Source: UBA6902 sp964393845 (GTDB lineage: Bacteria; Nitrospirota; Thermodesulfovibrionia; UBA6902). Taken from it: a stretch of DNA of 8,367 nucleotides. The notes beneath the pieces were generated by a model. The model had not been told where the DNA came from and did no database searches. It was given only the letters and a program-made list of their open reading frames with translations. The DNA is taken from assembly GCA_964393845.1 (NCBI GenBank), contig CAYMUX010000129.1, forward strand, positions 1-8,367, given 5' to 3'. Positions 1 to 4,998 of this stretch are shown here, in pieces. Numbering within the stretch: the first letter of the stretch is position 1; each line of letters opens with the position of its first letter. Position numbers and translations under genes: made by a program.

Positions 1-40
<40 letters not shown>

Positions 41-70
41 GCAGGATTGATGCCATGTGATTATTCCCCT

Positions 71-94
71 CAATTGACAGTTATTTATCAATTG
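71..94. promoter_or_regulatory. Inverted repeat upstream of iscR (CAATTGA / TCAATTG)
   Basis: A perfect 7-bp inverted repeat (71-77 and 88-94) with a 10-bp spacer is followed by a T-rich tract (95-103). It could be an operator or the weak terminator of whatever lies to the left. The stem is AT-rich, so a strong terminator is unlikely. The rest of 41-187 is AT-rich with no supportable gene. Similar short words occur twice, GCAGGATTGAT (43 region) and GCAGGAATTGAT (113 region), with no known meaning. Confidence 0.35.
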
Positions 95-187
95 TTATTT
101 TTTAATCTTGCGGCAGGAATTGATACGAGTAATATCCTGTTCTGTCAATAAAAAAATCCTGAAAAATATTAAGGCGGTGTCATGGAA

Positions 188-212
188 ATACTTGACAATA
201 TTGGTAGACCAT
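188..212 (+). promoter_or_regulatory. Probable type-1 IscR operator overlapping the -35 box
   Basis: The left half ATACTTGAC (188-196) fits the E. coli type-1 IscR half site ATASYYGAC exactly. After a 7-bp AT-rich spacer (197-203), the right half GTAGACCAT (204-212) fits GTCRRSTAT at 7 of 9 positions. By hand count, 21 of 25 positions agree with the consensus as I recall it. The site covers the -35 element directly upstream of an iscR gene, the arrangement expected for autorepression by the [2Fe-2S] form of IscR. Binding is inferred and has not been shown. Confidence 0.6.
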
Positions 213-220
213 TATAATCT
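192..220 (+). promoter_or_regulatory. Sigma-70-type promoter of the isc operon
   Basis: A consensus -35 box TTGACA lies at 192-197. The best -10 is TATAAT at 213-218 (15-bp spacer); TAATCT at 215-220 gives the standard 17-bp spacer. Either places transcription start at about 225-227, on or just before the iscR ATG at 227. The iscR message would therefore be leaderless or nearly so, which fits the lack of any Shine-Dalgarno sequence before that ATG. A second TATAAT at 221-226 touches the start codon and is too far (23 bp) from this -35. Confidence 0.7.
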
Positions 221-226
221 TATAAT

Positions 227-652
227 ATGCTAAAGTTATCCACTAAAGGTCAGTACGGCGTAAGGGCCATGTTTGAGCTCGCCAAAAACTTTGAAAAAGG
301 GCCGCTTACAATTAAGGAGATTGCCGACAGACAGGGTGTCTCAATCGCTTATCTTGAACAACTTTTAAATAAATTACGTAAATCAAAATTAATTAAGAGC
401 CAGAAAGGACCAGGCGGTGGTTACGTAATAAATAAAAAACCGGAAGACATAAGTGTCGGCTTAATTCTAAACTCCCTTGAAGGTCCTGTTACTATCGCGC
501 AATGTCTTGATCCTTCGGCCAAGAGTTGCAAACGTGTTGAAGGTTGTGTCGCAAGATTATTATGGAAATCTCTCGGGGAAAAGATAGAAGATTTTCTTGA
601 TACCATAAACTTGAATGATCTTTTAAAGGAAGAAGCAAAGTTATTGAGGTAA
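227..652 (+). CDS. iscR: Rrf2-family Fe-S cluster regulator IscR
   Basis: This is a 141-aa winged-helix transcription regulator that senses Fe-S status and controls the isc operon. The N-terminus (KLSTKGQYGVRAMFELA) and the helix-turn-helix/wing region (about residues 27-66, with YLEQLLNKLRKS and KGPGGGY) are typical Rrf2/IscR. Three cysteines at 93, 101 and 107 match the spacing of the E. coli [2Fe-2S] ligands C92/C98/C104. The fourth E. coli ligand, H107, aligns with R110 here, so the cluster must use a different fourth ligand or three-Cys ligation. The ATG at 227 is supported by the family N-terminus; no ribosome site precedes it and the promoter suggests a leaderless message. It is the first gene of a four-gene operon, 6 nt ahead of the next gene, and is probably autoregulated through the site at 188-212. 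The C-terminus is shorter than in E. coli IscR. Confidence 0.93.
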   Translation: MLKLSTKGQYGVRAMFELAKNFEKGPLTIKEIADRQGVSIAYLEQLLNKLRKSKLIKSQKGPGGGYVINKKPEDISVGLILNSLEGPVTIAQCLDPSAKSCKRVEGCVARLLWKSLGEKIEDFLDTINLNDLLKEEAKLLR

Positions 653-658
653 CACATT

Positions 659-955
659 ATGTCGCTGGCGGAGGCTCCTCAGTTGGAAAACACCGGAATT
701 AAATTTTTAAATGAACCTATGAAGGCAGACTCGGAAACAGACATTATTTATATGATGTGTCCGATGCATCTGCTGACAATTCAAGATAAAATAAAAGAAA
801 TCAAGGTAGGTCAGATTCTTTCAATACTTACTGATTATGACGGGGCACTTGAAGATATTCCCGAATGGTGCAATAAAACAGGCAATGAATTTTTGGGAAT
901 ATATGAAGACACAGACCATTACAAATTTTTTATAAAGAAAGTAAAGGAGTCGTGA
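659..955 (+). CDS. TusA/SirA-like sulfur carrier protein in the isc operon
   Basis: This 98-aa protein has a TusA-like domain from about residue 28 to the end: CP motif (C34-P35), an alpha-helix (TIQDKIKEIKVGQ), then LSILTDYDGALEDIPEWCNKTGNEF and a final KFFIKK strand, all typical of the family. TusA proteins carry a persulfide on the CPxP cysteine and hand sulfur between desulfurases and acceptors. Here the motif is CPMH, with His replacing the second proline, and there is an extra cysteine at 71. About 27 residues precede the domain. The start at 659 has GAGGT at 646-650 (8-nt spacing), overlapping the iscR stop region; the internal ATG at 719 has no such site. The stop overlaps the next start by one base (TGATG), so it is translationally coupled to the iscS homologue, a likely partner. 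The role as sulfur donor or acceptor is inference. Confidence 0.8.
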   Translation: MSLAEAPQLENTGIKFLNEPMKADSETDIIYMMCPMHLLTIQDKIKEIKVGQILSILTDYDGALEDIPEWCNKTGNEFLGIYEDTDHYKFFIKKVKES

Positions 956-2151
956 TGAAAAAAATATATCTGGACCATGTTGCAACCAACCCGCTTCATC
1001 CCGAAGTCCTGGATGCAATGCTGCCATATTTTAAAGAAGACTACGGTAACCCGTTGAGCCTTTATGAGCCGGGCGTAAAGGCAAGAGAGGCTATTGAAAA
1101 CGCACGCGAAAGCACTACTGATCTTATAAATGCAAAATCAAAAGAAATCATATTTACTTCCAGCGGCGCTGAGTCCAACAACTTCGCTCTTAAAGGCATT
1201 GCATACGCTCTTCAGAATAAGGGAAAACACATTATAGTTTCCAAAGTCGAGCACCACTCAATCCTGAACTCAGCGCGATTTCTTGAAAAACAGGGCTTTG
1301 CAGTCACTTATCTGCCCGTCGATAATCACGGCCTTGTTAATCCTGCCGCTGTTGAAAAGGCTATAACAGATGAAACCATTCTTATATCCATAATTCATGC
1401 AAGTCCCGAAATCGGCACCATTCAACCCATTGCCGAAATCGGCAAGATTGCTAAGAGCAAGGGCATCATTTTTCATACTGATTCTGTTGCGTCAGTAGGA
1501 AACATTCCCGTAGATGTCCAGGAGCTTAATGTTGACCTTATGACATTTGCGGCCCATCAGTTTTACGGTCCGAAAGGCGCCGCCGCCTTGTACGTAAAGG
1601 AAGGCACCCGGATAGTCCCCCTGATTTATGGCGGGATTCAGGAAGGCGGCCGCAGGGCCGGGACTGAAAATGTTCCTGCTATTGTGGGTATGGGCAAAGC
1701 CGCAGAGATCACAAAAAGAGATTTGCAAAAGCGCATAGATCATGTAATACCACTAAGAGATAATATAATCAGCAGTGCCCTTAAGATAGACAAAGTGATT
1801 CTCACTGGACATCCTCAACAGAGGCTGCCGGGCCATGCAAGTTTTGTAGTTGAATATATCGAGGGTGAAGCAATGCTTTTAATGCTCGCCGTCAAAGGTA
1901 TATACTCCGCAAGCGGCTCTGCATGCAGTTCAAAGGCGCTGAAATCTTCACCGGTCCTGATTTCTATAGGAGTCCCGGTGCATCTCGCCCAGGGTTCGGT
2001 TGTATTTACTCTTGGAGAAGGAACAACCGAGGCGGATATAAATTATTTTAATGAAACATTCCCTCAGATCATATCGCGTTTGAGAGAAATATCTCCTTAC
2101 TCGAAAGGATGGGGAAAAATGGAGGACCAGACATGTACAGCGAAAAAGTAA
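955..2151 (+). CDS. iscS: IscS/NifS-family protein lacking the PLP lysine (probable non-canonical or inactive cysteine desulfurase)
   Basis: This is a full-length 398-aa fold-type-I aminotransferase-like protein, clearly of the IscS/NifS family: YGNPLSLYEPG, FTSSGAESNN, VEHHSIL, EIGTIQPI, GPKGAAALYV, GGRRAGTEN and ASGSACSS. The mobile-loop cysteine is C324, matching E. coli C328, and H100 and D176 are kept. The SHK/GHK motif that holds PLP reads AAHQ: the Schiff-base lysine (E. coli K206) is Q202, codon CAG at 1558-1560. Other PLP contacts are changed too, by a constant offset of 4: T76 to A72, N155 to P151, Q183 to A179, S203 to A199. NNATT near the N-terminus is HVATN, and SIRFSLG is SVVFTLG. 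Without the lysine, ordinary L-cysteine desulfuration is not expected. The ATG at 955 is chosen over GTG 952 because AGGAG (945-949) is 5 nt away. It is followed by iscU with a 19-bp overlap, suggesting a scaffold or persulfide-relay role. Confidence 0.92.
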   Translation: MKKIYLDHVATNPLHPEVLDAMLPYFKEDYGNPLSLYEPGVKAREAIENARESTTDLINAKSKEIIFTSSGAESNNFALKGIAYALQNKGKHIIVSKVEHHSILNSARFLEKQGFAVTYLPVDNHGLVNPAAVEKAITDETILISIIHASPEIGTIQPIAEIGKIAKSKGIIFHTDSVASVGNIPVDVQELNVDLMTFAAHQFYGPKGAAALYVKEGTRIVPLIYGGIQEGGRRAGTENVPAIVGMGKAAEITKRDLQKRIDHVIPLRDNIISSALKIDKVILTGHPQQRLPGHASFVVEYIEGEAMLLMLAVKGIYSASGSACSSKALKSSPVLISIGVPVHLAQGSVVFTLGEGTTEADINYFNETFPQIISRLREISPYSKGWGKMEDQTCTAKK

Positions 2152-2501
2152 TGGATCATTTTACAAATCCGAGGAATGTGGGAGAAATGCCTGACGCCGA
2201 CGGGATAGGAGAGGAAGGGAACCCCGTATGCGGCGATGCAATGAAAATATTCATTAAGGTCAAAGATGACGTAATTACTGATTTGAAATTTCAAACCTTC
2301 GGCTGCGCCTCTGCAATAGCAGTATCAAGCATGGTAACTGAATTGGCCAAAGGCATGACACTTGATGAGGCGATGAAGATAACAAAAGCTTCCCTTGCAG
2401 AAGCCCTTGACGGACTGCCGCCGCAAAAAATGCACTGCTCTAATCTGGGCGCCGATGCCCTTCATAAGGCTATTGAGGATTATAAAAGCAAACAGAAATA
2501 A
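2133..2501 (+). CDS. iscU: Fe-S cluster scaffold protein IscU/NifU N-terminal type
   Basis: This 122-aa scaffold protein assembles [2Fe-2S] clusters from iron and sulfur supplied by its partner. The N-terminus MYSEKVMDHFTNPRNVG is characteristic and fixes the start at the ATG 2133, which has GGAGG at 2121-2125 (7-nt spacing); the ATG at 2109 lies further upstream inside iscS and adds eight non-family residues. The ligands are all present: C33, D35 (PVCGD), C58 (FGCAS), H101 and C102 (HCS). The chaperone-recognition motif LPPVK of E. coli IscU is LPPQK here. No hscB, hscA or ferredoxin gene follows in the window. It overlaps the end of the iscS homologue by 19 bp, so the two are almost certainly co-translated and should form the assembly pair. 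Its intact ligands show that this operon is probably functional despite the altered IscS. Confidence 0.94.
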   Translation: MYSEKVMDHFTNPRNVGEMPDADGIGEEGNPVCGDAMKIFIKVKDDVITDLKFQTFGCASAIAVSSMVTELAKGMTLDEAMKITKASLAEALDGLPPQKMHCSNLGADALHKAIEDYKSKQK

Positions 2502-2517
2502 TATAATTGATTTATAT

Positions 2518-2596
2518 AAAATCCCCCTATATCCCCCTTTTCCAAAGGGGGACTTTATTCCCCTCTTTAGCAAAGAGGGGTTAGGGGAGATTTTTT
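2518..2596. repeat. Double-hairpin CCCCCTTT/AAAGGGGG repeat, possible isc operon terminator
   Basis: There are two adjacent strong hairpins. TCCCCCTTT (2532-2540), loop TCC, AAAGGGGGA (2544-2552) is a 9-bp stem. CCCCTCTTT (2560-2568), loop AGC, AAAGAGGGG (2572-2580) is another 9-bp stem. Outer flanks AAAATCCCCCTA (2518-2529) and TTAGGGGAGATTTTTT (2581-2596) can pair imperfectly, so the whole could fold as a three-way structure ending in six Ts. Its position right after iscU and before mqnD suits a transcription terminator. A related hairpin occurs at 8337-8367, so it is also a dispersed repeat. It fills most of the 119-bp gap between iscU and mqnD. Confidence 0.75.
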
Positions 2597-2620
2597 AAAT
2601 AAAATCTTTGGAGCAAATAG

Positions 2621-3535
2621 ATGAAATCTCTTACTCTCGGCTACTCCCCCTGCCCCAACGATACTTTTATCTTCTATGCAATGATTCACGGAAAGATTGA
2701 TACTCAGAACCTGTCATTTAATGAAATCTTGTTGGATGTCGAAACACTAAACCAGAAAGCTCTGAAAGCGGAGCTAGATATCACCAAAATTTCTTATGCA
2801 GCATACGGACGTCTCCGTGAGAATTATTGCCTGCTCAGATCAGGAGGAGCGCTTGGCAGGGGATGCGGCCCTCTTGTGGTAGCAAAAAATGAATATACAA
2901 TGGAGGAACTTCGCGGAAAGAAGATAGCGATCCCCGGCAAACTGACTACCGCATATTTGCTTTTACAGCTATTTGATCCTGCATTCATAAGGGCGTATAG
3001 CAATAATTTGTACGGGCGGGGTAACCCCGCCCCTGCATTTGTACGGGCGGGGTTACCCCGCCCCTACCCTATCATCATCGAGATGCCATTCCACAAAATC
3101 ATGGACGCAGTGGTAAATGAAGAAGTCGATGCCGGGCTTATAATCCATGAAAGCAGGTTCACGTATCCTTCCCACGGATTAAAACAGCTCCTAGACCTCG
3201 GAAGCTGGTGGGAAAAAGAAACAGGGCTTCCCATTCCACTGGGGGGAATTATCGCCAAACGAACTCTTGGAAAAAGTCTGATCAAGCAGGCAGATAAATT
3301 ATTAAAACAAAGTGTGGAGTATGCATTCAGCAACCGGATAGAACCAATGGCCTATATAAAAGAGCATTCCCAGGAATTGTCCGACGATGTTATCAATCAG
3401 CATATTAATCTTTACGTAAATGACTTCTCACTTGATGTCGGAGACGAAGGGGAAAAAGCTGTAGCCGAGCTAATTTCGAGAGCGGAAGAATCCGGCATCA
3501 TCCCCAAATCAAACCAGCCGATGTTTATTTCATAA
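2621..3535 (+). CDS. mqnD: 1,4-dihydroxy-6-naphthoate synthase MqnD, with an in-frame repeat insertion
   Basis: MqnD converts cyclic dehypoxanthine futalosine to 1,4-dihydroxy-6-naphthoate in the futalosine route to menaquinone. The 304-aa product follows the family along its length: GYSPCPNDTFIFYA (7-20), DVETLN, SYAAYG, RSGGALGRG (73-81), GPLVVA, TTAY (109-112), GLIIHESRFTY (172-182), WWEKETGLPIPLGGI, YVNDFSLDVGDEGEKAV. H176 matches the catalytic His145 of the Thermus enzyme. Between TTAY and the HKIMDAV segment this protein has about 28 more residues than Thermus MqnD, and residues 129-149 are encoded by two tandem palindromic repeats (3006-3067). The frame stays open, so the enzyme may tolerate the insert as a loop; whether it is active is unknown. 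ATG 2621 has GGAG at 2610-2613 (7-nt spacing). The stop overlaps the next start by one base. Confidence 0.93.
   Translation: MKSLTLGYSPCPNDTFIFYAMIHGKIDTQNLSFNEILLDVETLNQKALKAELDITKISYAAYGRLRENYCLLRSGGALGRGCGPLVVAKNEYTMEELRGKKIAIPGKLTTAYLLLQLFDPAFIRAYSNNLYGRGNPAPAFVRAGLPRPYPIIIEMPFHKIMDAVVNEEVDAGLIIHESRFTYPSHGLKQLLDLGSWWEKETGLPIPLGGIIAKRTLGKSLIKQADKLLKQSVEYAFSNRIEPMAYIKEHSQELSDDVINQHINLYVNDFSLDVGDEGEKAVAELISRAEESGIIPKSNQPMFIS
3006..3067 (+). repeat. Two tandem 31-bp units with GC-rich palindrome, inside mqnD
   Basis: Two head-to-tail copies of a 31-bp unit (3006-3036 and 3037-3067) each consist of ATTT plus a 27-bp palindrome beginning GTACGGGCGGGGT and ending CCCCGCCCCTRC. They differ at the central base (A or T) and the penultimate base (G or A). 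Each can form a stem of about 12-13 bp around a single central base, with one C-C mismatch. The same 27-bp palindrome recurs at 5549-5575, so this is a dispersed mobile-like repeat (REP-type) that entered a coding gene. Confidence 0.9.
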
Positions 3536-4488
3536 TGAAATATCAGAAACTGGCTGCTATCGATATAGGAACTAATACCTTCAGGCTCCTGATCGGAGAG
3601 GTCCATACTGATTTCCATCAAAAGAATTTCTCAATAAAAGAGATCTATTCAGAGAGGATAATAACCAGGCTCGGTGAAGGAATTTCAGACAACGGTTTAA
3701 TCAATAGGCAGGCTATAACCAGAAGTATTAATACTCTGAAGAATTTCAGTAACGTCATCTCCAGCCGGGATGTCTATAAAACTTCGGCTGTTGCAACAAG
3801 CGCTTTAAGAGACGCTGACAACAGCAGCAATTTCATAAAAAAGGCAAAAGAAGAAACCGGCCTTGAAATAAAAGTGATTACCGGAAAGCAGGAAGCTGAG
3901 TTGACTGCAACAGGCATGCTGCTGGACATGCCAATATCAAAGCCGGCTCTTATGGCTGATATAGGAGGAGGGAGTACGGAACTGATATTTTACAGCGGCA
4001 AAAAGCAGTTGCTTGTTAATAGTATAAATCTTGGAGTTGTATATTTAGCAGGCAGGTACATGCTCAATGATCCCCCGCGTCATGAAGAGTTAAAACAGAT
4101 GGAAGAAGAGATCATACATGAATTAGCCTCTGCTATCGAACCGTTCAAAAAACTTTTCTCAAAAGATACAGTCCTTGTCGGGACCGCCGGGACGATTACG
4201 GCATTGGCGGCCATGGCGCAGGACCTCAAGAAATTTGAACACGATAAAATTCATAAGTTTATATTGACCCTGGATAAAGTGAAAAGCATTTTTTCAACCA
4301 TATCCGTATTATCATCTGATGACAGAGCGCGTTTTATCCCCTTTGAACTTGCAAGGCTTGACATAATAGTGCCTGGAACACTTATACTTTTAAAACTAAT
4401 GAAGTCCTCCGGATTCAAGGAGATTACCGTAAGCAATTATGGTTTACTGGAAGGAATATTGATTGATCTCTACAAGAAAGAACGGTGA
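3535..4488 (+). CDS. ppx: Ppx/GppA family exopolyphosphatase / guanosine pentaphosphate phosphohydrolase
   Basis: This 317-aa cytoplasmic phosphatase of the ASKHA fold would split terminal phosphate from polyphosphate or convert pppGpp to ppGpp. Visible motifs, in order: AAIDIGTNTFRLLI (phosphate 1, residues 7-20), TSALRDADN (88-96), TGKQEAEL with E120 at the catalytic glutamate position, ADIGGGSTEL (141-150, phosphate 2), LVGTAGTITALAAM (214-227) and NYGLLEGIL (301-309). The length matches the short form holding only the Ppx/GppA domain; the C-terminal HD-type region of E. coli PPX and GppA is missing, so polyP versus pppGpp specificity cannot be told. Its ATG overlaps the mqnD stop by one base (TAATG) with no clear ribosome site, so it depends on coupling to mqnD. 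Confidence 0.9.
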   Translation: MKYQKLAAIDIGTNTFRLLIGEVHTDFHQKNFSIKEIYSERIITRLGEGISDNGLINRQAITRSINTLKNFSNVISSRDVYKTSAVATSALRDADNSSNFIKKAKEETGLEIKVITGKQEAELTATGMLLDMPISKPALMADIGGGSTELIFYSGKKQLLVNSINLGVVYLAGRYMLNDPPRHEELKQMEEEIIHELASAIEPFKKLFSKDTVLVGTAGTITALAAMAQDLKKFEHDKIHKFILTLDKVKSIFSTISVLSSDDRARFIPFELARLDIIVPGTLILLKLMKSSGFKEITVSNYGLLEGILIDLYKKER

Positions 4489-4495
4489 TAAGAAA

Positions 4496-4975
4496 GTGGA
4501 AAAAAAACGTCAACAATTAAAATATCAAAAAGCAACTCTTAGCCATGCGCAAGCCATTCATGAATTAGTCAATTCGTTTGCCCAAAGAAACAGGATGCTG
4601 CCCCGGTCTTTGAATGAGATTTACGAACTTATACGCGATTTCTTTATATGCCTTGATAAGGAAAAGGTCGTTGCCGTATGTTCTCTGCACATTGTGTGGG
4701 AAAATATTGCCGAGATCCGTTCTGCGGCAGTATTAAAAAAATACCAGAAAAGGGGCATCGGCAAAAAACTGATAAACCTCTGCCTCAAAGAAGCCATGTC
4801 CCTTGGCGCTAAAAACGTCTTCGCTCTCACATATCATCCTGAATACTTTAAACACCTTGGATTTGAAGACATTGATAAAAATGAATTGCCGCATAAGATC
4901 TGGGGTGACTGTCTCAAATGTCCCAAGTTCCCGGGTTGTGAGGAAGTGGCAGTGATAATAAAATTAGAGAGCTAA
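4496..4975 (+). CDS. argA: Single-domain N-acetylglutamate synthase-type GNAT acetyltransferase
   Basis: This 159-aa GNAT-fold protein probably acetylates glutamate with acetyl-CoA, the first step of arginine synthesis, as in the short ArgA-like proteins of many anaerobes and actinobacteria. The family marks are MLPRSLNEIYELIRDF (34-49), WENIAEIRSAAV (68-79), acetyl-CoA loop QKRGIGKKL (84-92), FALTYHPEYFKHLGFEDIDKNELPHKIW and a C-terminal DCLKCPKFPGCEEVAV with Cys139, 142 and 148. It lacks the amino-acid-kinase domain of E. coli ArgA. I chose GTG 4496, with GGTGAT at 4484-4489 pairing to the 16S tail and the ppx stop just upstream. TTG 4463, with AAGGA 7 nt before it, would add 11 residues and overlap ppx. 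It ends 23 bp from the converging gene, with no obvious terminator between them. Confidence 0.82.
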   Translation: MEKKRQQLKYQKATLSHAQAIHELVNSFAQRNRMLPRSLNEIYELIRDFFICLDKEKVVAVCSLHIVWENIAEIRSAAVLKKYQKRGIGKKLINLCLKEAMSLGAKNVFALTYHPEYFKHLGFEDIDKNELPHKIWGDCLKCPKFPGCEEVAVIIKLES

Positions 4976-4998
4976 GGCAGAGTTGCAACTTTCACATC

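Noticed and set aside
221..226. Second TATAAT directly before the iscR ATG as the -10 box
   Set aside because: It would start transcription inside iscR and is 23 bp from the TTGACA; the TATAAT or TAATCT at 213-220 fits better.
421..657. A 78-codon minus-strand reading frame opposite iscR
   Set aside because: It lies wholly antisense to a well-recognised gene and shows no recognisable protein features.
955..2151. The lysine-less IscS as a pseudogene or sequencing error
   Set aside because: The frame is open over the full family length, overlaps and ribosome sites at both ends are intact, the downstream iscU is complete, and several separate PLP-contact positions are changed together while the loop cysteine motif is kept. 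One base error cannot explain this.
2395..2598. A 67-codon plus-strand reading frame across the end of iscU and the hairpin repeat
   Set aside because: It is out of frame with iscU, is half composed of repeat sequence, and has no family resemblance or ribosome site.
3006..3067. The paired repeats as a small CRISPR array
   Set aside because: The two units are directly abutting 31-mers with only ATTT between palindromes, there are no unique spacers of normal length, no cas genes, and the frame of mqnD runs through them.
4976..4998. Bidirectional terminator between the converging genes
   Set aside because: The 23-bp gap contains only a short GTTGCAAC palindrome and no stem followed by a T-run.
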